Positions 1-8,029 of a stretch of DNA of 64,000 nucleotides are shown here, in pieces. The notes under the pieces were generated by a model that saw only the letters and a list, made by a program, of their open reading frames with translations, searched no databases and was not told the origin of the DNA. The stretch's first letter is position 1. Each line of letters opens with the position of its first letter. Source of the DNA: Clostridium isatidis (GTDB lineage: Bacteria; Bacillota; Clostridia; Clostridiales; Clostridiaceae); assembly GCF_002285495.1 (NCBI RefSeq), contig NZ_CP016786.1, positions 1,688,001-1,752,000 on the forward strand, in the 5' to 3' direction. Made by a program: the position numbers and the translations under genes.

Positions 1-47
1 TCTGGAATATCAAGACAACTATCAGTAATTATTTTTATTTTTTCCAT
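1..47 (-). CDS. DegV family protein, N-terminal 15 codons only
   Basis: Only the first codons are in the window. They read MEKIKIITDSCLDIP, which matches the opening beta strand and the ITDS(T/C) motif of DegV-type fatty-acid-binding proteins, where this segment lines the lipid-binding cleft. The ATG follows a strong purine-rich ribosome site (GGGGGAAGAGG). The family delivers exogenous fatty acids to fatty-acid kinase. The call rests on 15 residues, so it is suggestive rather than secure. Confidence 0.6.
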   Translation of the reverse strand, partial: MEKIKIITDSCLDIP

Positions 48-68
48 TCCTCTTCCCCCTAAATTTTC

Positions 69-530
69 TTACTTCATTTTAGGAAAATCCATTTGTCTTA
101 GTGCCTCATAAGCCACAATCGCCACAGTATTAGAAAGATTTAAACTTCTAGTACTTGTTTCTATTAAAGGTACCCTTATTCCTTCGTGTCTTAAATGAAC
201 TTCTTCTGGAACTCCGGAGGTTTCCCTTCCAAACATTATAAAATCCCCTTCTTTAAAAGATACTTCATGATAAGACTTTCCAGCATGAGTTGTTGCTAAA
301 TAAATTCTTTCATTTCCATATTTCTTTAAAAAATCCTCATAGCTTTCGTGTACTTCAATATTTAAATCTGCCCAGTAATCTAATCCTGCTCTTTTTACTG
401 CTTTATCATCTATACTAAAGCCAAGGGGCTTAATTAGATGCAGTTTTGAGTTTGTTAATACACAAGTCCTTGCTATATTTCCTGTATTTGATGGTATTTC
501 TGGTTGATATAAAACTATATTTAAATTCAC
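69..530 (-). CDS. trmL: tRNA (cytidine(34)-2'-O)-methyltransferase TrmL
   Basis: A 153-residue SPOUT methyltransferase of normal family length. It methylates the ribose of the wobble base (C34/U34) of tRNA-Leu isoacceptors using S-adenosylmethionine. Visible motifs are PEIPSNTGNIART near the N terminus, FGRETSGVPEE around residues 100-110, and the C-terminal knot segment with SLNLSNTVAIVAYEALRQ, which forms the trefoil-knot SAM pocket. The gene stands just upstream of the degV-like start on the same strand (21 bp gap), so the two may be co-transcribed. TrmL is the SPOUT subgroup whose proteins consist of the bare catalytic domain, as here. Confidence 0.93.
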   Translation of the reverse strand: MNLNIVLYQPEIPSNTGNIARTCVLTNSKLHLIKPLGFSIDDKAVKRAGLDYWADLNIEVHESYEDFLKKYGNERIYLATTHAGKSYHEVSFKEGDFIMFGRETSGVPEEVHLRHEGIRVPLIETSTRSLNLSNTVAIVAYEALRQMDFPKMK

Positions 531-599
531 TTTTGTTTGCCTCCTGTAAAGGTGCTAACGCACAATAAAAAATTTAATTCTATTTTATATATTTCACAT

Positions 600-623
600 T
601 AAAAGGGCTGTTGAGGCAGCCCT
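600..623 (-). terminator. Rho-independent terminator after the HAD phosphatase gene
   Basis: Seven-base arms AGGGCTG (604-610) and CAGCCCT (617-623) with a six-base loop. On the minus strand the stem is followed by TTTT, so it fits the end of the HAD gene about 95 bp upstream. Confidence 0.7.
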
Positions 624-718
624 ATTATAACTATATAAAGAATCATACTATATCTATTTATTTAAGTCAAAGGCTAAAGAATTATTTTACATTTATTTAA
701 TTAAAATTTTAACTAATT

Positions 719-1552
719 CTATTTAATAAATTTATCTAATGCCTTTGCTACTCCATCATCTACATTGGTAGAAGTTATGTAATCTGCAATTTCCTTAAGG
801 GGCTCAATAGCATTACCCATGGCAACTCCTAATCCTGCATACTCAATCATTGATAAATCATTTTCATTGTCACCTATAGCCATAATCTCTTCTCTTTTTA
901 TTCCATAGTATTCTGCTAAAGCCTTAACTGCAGTACCTTTTGATACTCCCTTATTACCTATTTCTACACTTCTTGAACCTGAGCCGAAATAAACAATTCC
1001 TTCTATATCTTTTAATTTTTCTTTTAATTTAGCTATTTTTTCAGGTTTAATTGAAAAAGCAATACACTTTGTTATTTGATTATGATTTTTTTCAAAAAAT
1101 TCTTTCCATTTCTTCTTATCTTTAATTACATGATAATTTATTTTAAGATTTTCATATCCAACTTGTTTGGTCATGTATATTTTTGTGCCTACTTCAGTTA
1201 TTATACTGCTTGAATAAATCCCTCCAAGAGTATAAAAATGAAAAAATACCTTCATTTCATATAATAAATCAATTAATTTTAGACATTCATTTAGACTTAT
1301 AGTATTTTCATATATTACTTTATTAGTTATCTTATCCCTTACTATTGCACCATTTGCAGCAATAACTGGGGAATTTACTCCTAAAAAGTTTGAAAAATAC
1401 TCTGCGTTATTATATATTCTTCCAGTAGTAACTACAATTTGAATTCCTTTATCATGAACTCTTTTTATTGAATTTTTATTTACAGTAGATATTTTTTTCC
1501 CTTTCCCAAGCAAAGTTCCATCCATATCAATACAAACCATCTTGTAACTCAT
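719..1552 (-). CDS. Cof-type HAD-superfamily phosphatase
   Basis: A haloacid-dehalogenase-family hydrolase of the Cof/YwpJ subfamily (type IIB cap), which dephosphorylates sugar phosphates or flavin-type substrates in the cytoplasm. Motif I is DMDGTLL with the nucleophilic Asp; motif II is VTTGR; motif III/IV is KGTAVKALAEYYGIKREEIMAIGDNENDLSMI with the lysine and acidic metal-binding residues. I place the start at the ATG of MSYKMV because GAAGGAGTC sits at the right distance before it; a TTG five codons upstream would lie on that ribosome site. About 277 residues, usual for the family. The substrate cannot be read from sequence. Confidence 0.88.
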   Translation of the reverse strand: MSYKMVCIDMDGTLLGKGKKISTVNKNSIKRVHDKGIQIVVTTGRIYNNAEYFSNFLGVNSPVIAANGAIVRDKITNKVIYENTISLNECLKLIDLLYEMKVFFHFYTLGGIYSSSIITEVGTKIYMTKQVGYENLKINYHVIKDKKKWKEFFEKNHNQITKCIAFSIKPEKIAKLKEKLKDIEGIVYFGSGSRSVEIGNKGVSKGTAVKALAEYYGIKREEIMAIGDNENDLSMIEYAGLGVAMGNAIEPLKEIADYITSTNVDDGVAKALDKFIK

Positions 1553-1720
1553 AAAAGACTCCTTCAATTTGTTCTATAATATATATATAATATCATCTAA
1601 AAAGGTCTTCGACAATAAATTTAACATTTCTATAATTAATGATATCTATATTTTTACCAATATTACTTTTATAATGTTATTATTATAAAATATTAATGAA
1701 AATTCATTTCTATCATTTAA

Positions 1721-1900
1721 TTATAAGGCTGTTTTAAAATTTAATTTCTTAAGACAAAACTTATAATTAAACAAATAAATAAAAAAGGCAGTTATTATCA
1801 CACACATAGTTACCCATAATACAGAATAAATACTTTGAAATGGATTATAACTAACAGCACTTGAAATATTGTTATACCACCATGCCTGATTATTTGCTTT
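1721..1900 (-). pseudogene. Decayed C-terminal fragment of a membrane permease
   Basis: About 60 codons are open on the minus strand and end in a TAA at 1721. They encode one hydrophobic helix, flanked upstream by a Trp/Asn-rich segment (QAWWYNN) and downstream by a basic tail (NYKFCLKKLNFK). This resembles the last membrane helix and tail of an ABC-2 type permease. There is no start codon with a ribosome site, and the 5' end runs directly into a terminator hairpin at 1906-1930, so it looks like a leftover of a deleted gene. The family assignment is an inference from composition. Confidence 0.35.
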
Positions 1901-1905
1901 AAAAA

Positions 1906-2000
1906 AAGAAGATTGGAGATCAATCTTCTTTTTTGTAATTAATAGTTAATAGTTTTAAATTTTGATTTTCAGCCCTGAAAATCCTTCTTAACTGTGCATT
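1906..2000. repeat. Composite spacer: AAGATTG hairpin, heptad tract, second hairpin
   Basis: Arms AAGAAGATTG (1906-1915) and CAATCTTCTT (1921-1930) form a terminator usable on either strand and suitable for the end of the permease remnant or the muramidase region. It is followed by a seven-base-phased tract (TAATTAA, TAGTTAA, TAGTTTT), then a second hairpin with arms GATTTTCA and TGAAAATC (1964-1983). The same building blocks recur in other spacers of this window. Confidence 0.6.
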
Positions 2001-2014
2001 TTGAATTATTATTT

Positions 2015-2956
2015 TTATAACTGTACGCTGCTTCTTACTGGAGATGTTTCTCCATCATAATCAAAAGCCTCAATTGAAATTATTCTTCTATTATTTACTG
2101 GAGCTGGTAATTGTGAAACATTAATTCTAAAACTTGTATCTTTCTCTGTTACAGTACCAATCCAAGATCCATTTTGGAATATATTATATCCAAGAAGGTC
2201 AACATCTGGATTCTTATCCCAATAAACTATTAAAGTATCACCACTAATAAATGCATTTAGACCGCTTACTTGCCTTGGCTGCCTTAAGTAATCTATATTA
2301 TCAGGTCCCCAGTTTGCATCAACGGGATTTGATACACCAGCTACTGTTGCTGATTCACTATACTGCCAAATTCTCCAACGTGTCCAGCCTCCCACATCTG
2401 GTGGAAATGGTGGATTTGATGGAATTGCTGTGTACATAGCTATCCATAAAGGCATTGTTTTAAGAGGTTGAGTTCCTTTAGAAGTTGTAAAGTTATTATA
2501 TAATTCTACAAAGAAAACACCTGTATATAACATTAACCTTCTTCTTGTTCTTCTTTCAAATCTTTCTTTAAATCTAAGTACCCAATTAATTAATGTATCT
2601 GTATTCATCTTTGGCTCTATTGGTGTTTCAATATCTAATACTGGGAATAAATCTCCATAATTTCTTGCACCAAAGCCTTCCTGCAATATATTTATAAAAT
2701 CATCACATTGAGAATCTGCAGTATTTAAATCATAGGAAGGTACACCATAATGGTATGCTCCAACAGGTATTCCAAAGTTTCTTGCTTGCCTTGCAAATTC
2801 AAGGAATTTTCTATCAACTCTAAATCTGCCTGTGGCTGATCCCGAAGCTCTTAAATACAAAAAGTCTATAGTTCTTGCTAGTGTTGTGAAGTTTACATCT
2901 TGTGTGTACTCATTAATATCTATTCCAAATCTACTATTTGGGTTTCTATTTTGCAT
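2015..2956 (-). CDS. GH25 muramidase without signal peptide, SleM-like
   Basis: A glycoside hydrolase family 25 domain (about residues 8-215) that would cut the beta-1,4 bond between N-acetylmuramic acid and N-acetylglucosamine in peptidoglycan. The family acidic residues appear as FGIDINEY at the N terminus and PVLDIETP near residue 110; the barrel end carries WRIWQYSE. A C-terminal domain of about 85 residues has the beta-rich look of a fibronectin-III module. There is no signal peptide. The opening MQNRN...GID...VNF resembles Clostridium perfringens SleM, a spore-cortex muramidase also made without a signal, so a role in spores is plausible. A phage endolysin is the alternative, but no phage genes are nearby. 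The start follows a TTGGAGG ribosome site. Confidence 0.85.
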   Translation of the reverse strand: MQNRNPNSRFGIDINEYTQDVNFTTLARTIDFLYLRASGSATGRFRVDRKFLEFARQARNFGIPVGAYHYGVPSYDLNTADSQCDDFINILQEGFGARNYGDLFPVLDIETPIEPKMNTDTLINWVLRFKERFERRTRRRLMLYTGVFFVELYNNFTTSKGTQPLKTMPLWIAMYTAIPSNPPFPPDVGGWTRWRIWQYSESATVAGVSNPVDANWGPDNIDYLRQPRQVSGLNAFISGDTLIVYWDKNPDVDLLGYNIFQNGSWIGTVTEKDTSFRINVSQLPAPVNNRRIISIEAFDYDGETSPVRSSVQL

Positions 2957-3019
2957 TTTTCCTCCAAGAAAATAATAATCTCTTTATTAATTTATTAAAT
3001 AGAACCCTAATTGTTACTA

Positions 3020-4573
3020 TTATTTGTATTCAAATAATTTTAACTTCACATAAAAATTTATATCATTATTTTCACATTCAGCCCAAATTTCACCTTCATG
3101 TAATTCAACAATATTTTTTGCTATTGCTAAACCAAGGCCGCTGCCCTTTACATTAGAGTTTCTTGCTTCATCAACTCTATAAAATCTATCAAATATCTTA
3201 CTTAGCTTTTCCTTTGAAATATTTTCACCTTTATTATTAACCTTAATAATAACATGATTTGCTTTTTCATAAGTTAATATACTAATTTTTCCTGGTTTAA
3301 AGGAATATTTAATTGCATTAGATAATAGATTTTCGAAAACTCTAACCATCTTACTAGGATCTATATCAACTAAGGAGTTACTGTCTTGAAATTTAGTTTC
3401 GATTTCTAAATTATTTTCTTCAAAAACATAAATATATTCTTCTATAATTTGAGATAAGAATTCAACAATGTTTACTTTTCTTGTCTCTAAAGTAACTGCT
3501 CTATTACTTAGCTTTGTATATTCAAATAAATCTTCAATTAGATTTTTAAGTTGAGTTGATTTGTTAAAAGCTATATTTAAATAATCCTTCATTACTTTTT
3601 CATTTTCGTATTTCCCCTCTTTTATAAGTCCTATATATCCCATTATAGAGGTTAAGGGAGTTCTTAAATCGTGAGAAACATTTGTTATTAATTCATTTTT
3701 TGTTCTTTCAGACCTTCTTTCTGCTTCTATTCTTCTTTGAACTTCTTCAGCCATATTATTAATATTTTCAGCTAAATTTTTAATTTCATCTTTTCCCTTT
3801 GTCTCTATTCTATAAGATAAATCTCCACTTGAAATTATTCTAAGTCCAGATTCAATTTCTTCAATGTACTTCATCTTTTTATTTGTTATAATAATGAAAA
3901 TTGCTATAAATATTATGACTGATAAAAATAAAGCTAGAAAGGAATTTGTATTTACATAATATTCATAGGTAATATAAGGGGTCGGTATTTCATAATAAAA
4001 AAGATATAATCTATCTTCCCCTATTTTTAAAGGATATAAGAATACCTTCTCACTTGAATAATCTTCTTGTTTATTTACCTTATTAATTACACTATAAATA
4101 TCTATTTTATCGTGAACATCACCATTAACCTTAAATTTAATGGTTCCATCTAAATCAGTAATATAAATTTTTGTATTCCCATTATTATATTCATTTAAAA
4201 TAGAGAATATTTTATCCTTTTCTTCTATGCTTTTTATTTCTTCATCAAAATCTCCATTTAATCTTTGAGACAAATACAAAGCATTTTGCCTGATTTCTTC
4301 TATATTGTACTCTATATTACTTATAGTCTCATCTTTAGCCAGCATCCTATTAGCAAAGCTGTAAAATATACTTGATATCAAAAAACAAATTCCAAAGACT
4401 ACAACAAGCTCAAATCTTATACTTTCTTCTATTTTAGAATATATTAATAAGATTATATTTCTTAATCTTAATCCAAGGGGTGAATTAAAAAACTTTTTGC
4501 TTATCTTTAAAAATAATCTAAAAGGCCAAGTAAAAATACTCTTACGCTTTTTTTCTTCCTTTTTACTTATCAA
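3020..4573 (-). CDS. Membrane sensor histidine kinase, VanS/PhoR type
   Basis: A 517-residue sensor kinase. Two membrane helices lie at about residues 55-75 and 210-231 and bracket a 130-residue extracytoplasmic sensor domain. A HAMP segment follows (about 233-285), then the HisKA dimerisation helix with the phospho-accepting His301 in NVSHDLRTPL, an N box in ENLLSNAIKYS and a G2 box in GSGLGLAIAKN. It overlaps the preceding regulator gene by 11 bp, so the two are translationally coupled. The N terminus carries an unusual 54-residue basic, cytoplasmic extension before the first helix. Its signal is not readable; cell-wall or antibiotic stress is common for this class. Confidence 0.92.
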   Translation of the reverse strand: MISKKEEKKRKSIFTWPFRLFLKISKKFFNSPLGLRLRNIILLIYSKIEESIRFELVVVFGICFLISSIFYSFANRMLAKDETISNIEYNIEEIRQNALYLSQRLNGDFDEEIKSIEEKDKIFSILNEYNNGNTKIYITDLDGTIKFKVNGDVHDKIDIYSVINKVNKQEDYSSEKVFLYPLKIGEDRLYLFYYEIPTPYITYEYYVNTNSFLALFLSVIIFIAIFIIITNKKMKYIEEIESGLRIISSGDLSYRIETKGKDEIKNLAENINNMAEEVQRRIEAERRSERTKNELITNVSHDLRTPLTSIMGYIGLIKEGKYENEKVMKDYLNIAFNKSTQLKNLIEDLFEYTKLSNRAVTLETRKVNIVEFLSQIIEEYIYVFEENNLEIETKFQDSNSLVDIDPSKMVRVFENLLSNAIKYSFKPGKISILTYEKANHVIIKVNNKGENISKEKLSKIFDRFYRVDEARNSNVKGSGLGLAIAKNIVELHEGEIWAECENNDINFYVKLKLFEYK

Positions 4574-5285
4574 TTTTGTAGCCTACCCCCCAAACAGTTT
4601 TTATAAACTTTGGATTTCTAGAATCATCTTCTATTTTTTCTCTAATCTTTCTTATATGAACCATTACAGTATTGTCTGACTGCATAAATTCCTGCTTCCA
4701 AACACTATTATATATATTTTCTATGCTAAAAACCTTTCCCCTATTTTTAGCTAGTAAAACAAGTATATCAAATTCTGTTGGAGTTAATTTAATTTCTATT
4801 CCATCTTTAAAGACCTCATGAGTTTCTAGATTAATTACAAGGTCCTCAATTTCTAGACTATCAATTTTATTTTCTTTGTTAGTGTCATTTTTTTGACTAT
4901 TATTAAATCTCTTATATCTTCTAAGCTGGGATTTAACTCTTGCCACAAGTTCAAGAGGATTGAAGGGCTTTGTTAAATAATCATCTGCACCAGTATTTAA
5001 ACCTAATATTTTATCAATATCCTGAGACTTTGCCGAAAGCATTATTATAGGCATTTCTCTTTCTTCTCTTATTTTTAAGCAGGCTTCTATACCATTTAGC
5101 TTTGGCATCATAATATCTAAAATGATTAAATCAACCTCATTTTTTTTAAGTATTTCTAAGGCTTCTTCTCCATCTTCAGCTTTTAAAGTTTTGTATCCCT
5201 CTCCCTTTAAATAGATATCTATTAATTCCCTTATTTCCTTTTCATCATCAACAATTAAAATAACTTCTTCCTTCAAAATAAACAC
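4563..5285 (-). CDS. OmpR/PhoB-family response regulator
   Basis: A 240-residue regulator with an intact receiver domain: acidic pocket D13-D14, phospho-acceptor D57 in LIILDIMMPK, and K106 in YLTKPF. The C-terminal winged helix includes LTPTEFDILVLLAKNRGKVFS and ends in VWGVGYKI, typical for the DNA-recognition wing of OmpR-type proteins. It heads the two-gene operon with the kinase whose start overlaps its stop. About 40 residues rich in Asn, Lys and Glu link the two domains. The target genes are unknown; the tandem secreted proteins just upstream are candidates by proximity only. Confidence 0.93.
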   Translation of the reverse strand: MFILKEEVILIVDDEKEIRELIDIYLKGEGYKTLKAEDGEEALEILKKNEVDLIILDIMMPKLNGIEACLKIREEREMPIIMLSAKSQDIDKILGLNTGADDYLTKPFNPLELVARVKSQLRRYKRFNNSQKNDTNKENKIDSLEIEDLVINLETHEVFKDGIEIKLTPTEFDILVLLAKNRGKVFSIENIYNSVWKQEFMQSDNTVMVHIRKIREKIEDDSRNPKFIKTVWGVGYKIDK

Positions 5286-5410
5286 CTCAACTATACATAA
5301 TAATTTTAATATACCATAAAATTATTAATGTGTTCTAATTTATAATTTATTTTAATCTCTAGACCTTAATATTAATAAATATAAATTCTTAAAAATACCT
5401 TAATATTAAT

Positions 5411-5435
5411 AAAAAAGAACTGTCAAAGACAGCTC
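5411..5435 (-). terminator. Rho-independent terminator after the secreted-protein pair
   Basis: On the minus strand GAGCTGTC pairs with GACAGTTC (one G-U pair) around a TTT loop and is followed by TTTTTTA. It sits 22 bp past the stop of the first secreted protein gene. Confidence 0.85.
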
Positions 5436-5456
5436 ATGATATTTATGTTTAATCAA

Positions 5457-5780
5457 TTATTCCTTTGATAGCACCACTGTTCCATAATCAACAATTATTA
5501 TTCTATGACCTGGTTTTAATGGAGCAACCTTAAATTTTTCAGAATTTGGTTCCAATCTTATTGACTGAACTACAGCATTATTTTCATCAACAACAGTAAA
5601 ATAAACAATTTCTTTCTCAGAAGTATTTTGAACAAAATTTATTTCCTCTAAAGGAATAATAAAATCGCCTACTCTATACACTCCTTCAGTTAATGGCTGT
5701 ACAAGATTATCGCTAAATGCACTAATTACATTACAAGATAATAATAAAAAAATAAATAAAGTGCTTATAAGCTTTTTCAT
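5457..5780 (-). CDS. Small secreted protein of unknown function, paralogue A
   Basis: A 107-residue protein with a clear signal peptide (MKKLISTLFIFLLLS core, likely cleavage after AFS). The mature part of about 80 residues has alternating hydrophobic residues typical of a small beta sandwich. It shares roughly 40 percent identity by eye with the next gene upstream, including the blocks LTEGVY-VGD, QN-S, P-S-KF and LKP. I do not recognise the family. The pair lies in the same orientation with 59 bp between them and ends in one terminator, so they are probably one transcript produced by a tandem duplication. Confidence 0.75.
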   Translation of the reverse strand: MKKLISTLFIFLLLSCNVISAFSDNLVQPLTEGVYRVGDFIIPLEEINFVQNTSEKEIVYFTVVDENNAVVQSIRLEPNSEKFKVAPLKPGHRIIIVDYGTVVLSKE

Positions 5781-5839
5781 ATTAATTCACCTCTAAATTA
5801 ATTAAATCTTTTAAAATGTTTGTACTATATTAAATAATT

Positions 5840-6157
5840 TTATCTAGATAAAAAGGCCTCACCGTCACCTAATATTACAAGCTTATAACTAGGTTTTAAT
5901 TCTGTTAACAAGAATTTCCCAGAGCCTGGTTTCATTATTATTGATTCAATTGCAGCTCTATTATCATCTAAAAGAGAAAAAAAAACGGTGTTATTAGGTG
6001 AAATATTCTGTATAAATTTTACGTCTCCTAATGCATTAATTATATCTCCTACATTGTATACCCCTTCTGTTAATACATTGCTAGTAATTTGAGGTGCCTT
6101 TGCTATATTAAAATTAAAAGATAAACAAATCATAATTGCAGAAATTATTTTTTTCAT
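5840..6157 (-). CDS. Small secreted protein of unknown function, paralogue B
   Basis: A 105-residue paralogue of the neighbouring gene. I start it at the ATG of MKKIISAIM, because AAAGGTGG lies seven bases upstream; a GTG four codons earlier would overlap that site. The signal peptide is short (MKKIISAIMICLSFNF) and the mature part begins near APQITSNVLTEGVY. It keeps the LTEGVY-VGD and LKP blocks of its partner but has lost its last few residues. No cysteines remain in the mature part, so no disulfides or lipid anchor are expected. Function unknown. Confidence 0.72.
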   Translation of the reverse strand: MKKIISAIMICLSFNFNIAKAPQITSNVLTEGVYNVGDIINALGDVKFIQNISPNNTVFFSLLDDNRAAIESIIMKPGSGKFLLTELKPSYKLVILGDGEAFLSR

Positions 6158-6248
6158 TATAACTACCACCTTTCCTAATTATTATGTATTTATAATTTTT
6201 TAATTATACACAAATAATTTTTGGCTGATTTTTAAAAATATTAATTTA

Positions 6249-6286
6249 AAAAAACTACCCTTGCTCATAAACAAGGGTAGTTTTTT
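6249..6286. terminator. Bidirectional terminator at the end of ddl
   Basis: Arms AAAACTACCCTTG (6251-6263) and CAAGGGTAGTTTT (6272-6284) around an eight-base loop, with A and T runs on either side. The ddl stop codon lies in the T-rich edge, so transcription stops immediately after the gene. Confidence 0.9.
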
Positions 6287-7181
6287 ATTTCATTGATGTT
6301 TTTATTATTAAATCTATAAATTCTGAGTAACTTATTCCCTTTTCTCCTGCACTTTGCGGGAAAAGACTTGTTGAAGTCATTCCTGGTAAAGTATTTACTT
6401 CTAATACATAAGGAACTCCTTCTTCTGTTAGTATCATATCTATTCTTGCATATACTGAACATTTTAAAGCCTTATAGGTTTCTAAGGCCATCTTTTTTAC
6501 TTCCTCATATATCTTTTCTTCTAATTGAATTGGATAATGCTGAGCACCATTTGCTGAATATTTTTGCTCATAATCATAAAAATCTGTATTTGATTTAATT
6601 GCAAGAATCGGGAATAATTCATTATTAAATACTGGACAAGTAATTTCATCACCTTTAATAAATTCTTCAATTAAAACTTCCTTATCCCATTTAAGCCCCT
6701 CTAATACAGCAGCTTCAACGTCTTCTTTTTTGTATATTTTAAAAGTTGCAACACTAGAACCTCCATTAGTAGGCTTTACGAAAACTGGATATCCCATTTC
6801 TTCTATTGCTTCATAATCTATTTCTTCTACAGAACTAACATTTATCCATTTTGCAGTTCTAATACCTTTAGCTTTTAAAACAGTTTTAGTTAAATCTTTA
6901 TCCATACATAATGCACTACTTAAAGGACCACAACCTGAATATGGTATATCTAAAGTTTGTAATACTGACTGAACTGTTCCATCTTCTCCAAACTTCCCAT
7001 GTAATGCAAGCAGAGCAAAATCTAATCCCTTTACTTTCTCAATTACGTCTTCTTTTTTGTCTATTACAACAGGCACAACTTCATACTTCTCTTTATTTAT
7101 ATGCTCCATAATGGATTTTCCACTATTAAGGGATACTTCTCTTTCAGAAGATATTCCCCCCATCAATACTCCAACTTTCAT
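6285..7181 (-). CDS. ddl: D-alanine--D-alanine ligase
   Basis: A 298-residue cytoplasmic ATP-grasp enzyme that joins two D-alanines for peptidoglycan precursors. Visible landmarks are GGISSEREVSLNSG (N-terminal substrate loop), LHGKFGEDGTVQ, the ATP-grasp lysine segment MGYPVFVKPTNGGSS, EEFIKGDEITCPVF, and the metal/ATP motif LEVNTLPGMTSTS near the C terminus. A tyrosine-type omega-loop (YDYEQKYSANGAQH) rather than a Phe points to D-Ala-D-Ala rather than D-Ala-D-lactate specificity. It stands as a single gene between its own terminator and that of nth. The ATG follows GGAGG-like GTGGAGGAC. Confidence 0.95.
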   Translation of the reverse strand: MKVGVLMGGISSEREVSLNSGKSIMEHINKEKYEVVPVVIDKKEDVIEKVKGLDFALLALHGKFGEDGTVQSVLQTLDIPYSGCGPLSSALCMDKDLTKTVLKAKGIRTAKWINVSSVEEIDYEAIEEMGYPVFVKPTNGGSSVATFKIYKKEDVEAAVLEGLKWDKEVLIEEFIKGDEITCPVFNNELFPILAIKSNTDFYDYEQKYSANGAQHYPIQLEEKIYEEVKKMALETYKALKCSVYARIDMILTEEGVPYVLEVNTLPGMTSTSLFPQSAGEKGISYSEFIDLIIKTSMK

Positions 7182-7311
7182 TATAGTCCTCCACTAATTA
7201 AACTTATTTTTAATAATATATTTTTAATCAATAAAAAAATTACCTGCTCTTATTATATTTCCTAACTGATTAGATTAAAAGTATCAGTTTATATAATTTT
7301 ACACACACCAG

Positions 7312-7343
7312 ATTGCAAAAGATTGTAAACAATTTTTTGCAAT
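7312..7343. promoter_or_regulatory. Near-perfect inverted repeat upstream of ddl
   Basis: Fourteen-base arms ATTGCAAAAGATTG (7312-7325) and CAATTTTTTGCAAT (7330-7343) with one mismatch and a TAAA loop, about 130 bp before the ddl start. There is no T run after it on either strand, so it is not an ordinary terminator. It could be an operator or a structured leader; a second, looser repeat (AACTGAT...ATCAGTT, 7262-7289) lies beside it. Confidence 0.5.
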
Positions 7344-7365
7344 TCACTTTACACTGTAACCTAAT

Positions 7366-7386
7366 AAAAAGTGCTAGGCACTTTTT
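7366..7386. terminator. Terminator at the end of nth
   Basis: AAAAAGTGC and GCACTTTTT enclose a TAG loop. It is symmetric, and the nth stop codon lies in its outer arm, so it closes the cysK-to-nth run. Confidence 0.85.
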
Positions 7387-8020
7387 ATTTTTTAATGGTT
7401 TCTTTATAATATTTACAATATTGTGTAAGTCTACATTGTGAGCATTTAGGTTTTCTTGCTATACAACAGTACCTTCCATGAAATATAAGCAAATGATGTG
7501 CTAAAGACCACTCTTTCTTTGGAAGTTCCTTGCGAAGCTGCATTTCTGTTTCTAAAACATTGTCTGAATTGGCAAGACCTAATCTATTGGAAACTCTAAA
7601 TACATGGGTATCTACAGCAATAGATGGAACTCCAAAGGCATTTGATAAAACAACATTAGCTGTTTTTCTTCCTGCCCCAGCTAGAGAAGTAATTCCTTCC
7701 ATAGTCCTTGGAACTTCTCCATTATACTTCTCCTTTAACTGCTGACACATCATTATTATATTTTTAGCTTTATTTCTATAAAGACCTATTTGCTTTATTT
7801 TGCTTTCCAGCTCTTCCACTGTTAAAGTTAAAAAGGCATCTAAATCAGGGTATTCCTTAAATAATGTTTCTGTTACTTCATTTACCTTTTTATCAGTAGT
7901 TTGAGCCGAGAGTATTGTTGCAACTAACAATTGAAATGGAGATTCATGATTAAGCTCACATTTTGCATCTGGATAATCCTCTTTTAGAATTTCTAATATT
8001 TCTTTAGTTCTTTTTTTCAT
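7385..8020 (-). CDS. nth: Endonuclease III
   Basis: A 211-residue DNA glycosylase/AP lyase that removes oxidised pyrimidines in base-excision repair. The helix-hairpin-helix LAGAGRKTANVVLSNAFG carries the catalytic lysine, and the catalytic aspartate lies in AVDTHVFRVSNRLG. The 4Fe-4S loop is complete: C186-x6-C193-x2-C196-x5-C202. The length is that of the family. It is the last gene of a same-strand run (cysK, cysE, queG, plsC, nth) with only 9 bp between plsC and nth, so it is probably expressed with them. Confidence 0.96.
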   Translation of the reverse strand: MKKRTKEILEILKEDYPDAKCELNHESPFQLLVATILSAQTTDKKVNEVTETLFKEYPDLDAFLTLTVEELESKIKQIGLYRNKAKNIIMMCQQLKEKYNGEVPRTMEGITSLAGAGRKTANVVLSNAFGVPSIAVDTHVFRVSNRLGLANSDNVLETEMQLRKELPKKEWSLAHHLLIFHGRYCCIARKPKCSQCRLTQYCKYYKETIKK

Positions 8021-8029
8021 AAAATCACC

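Noticed and set aside
2015..2956. Phage lysin marking a prophage
   Set aside because: No holin, portal, capsid or integrase genes are near, and the protein resembles the signal-less spore enzyme SleM.
7312..7343. Rho-independent terminator
   Set aside because: No T tract follows on either strand and it is in the leader, not after a gene.
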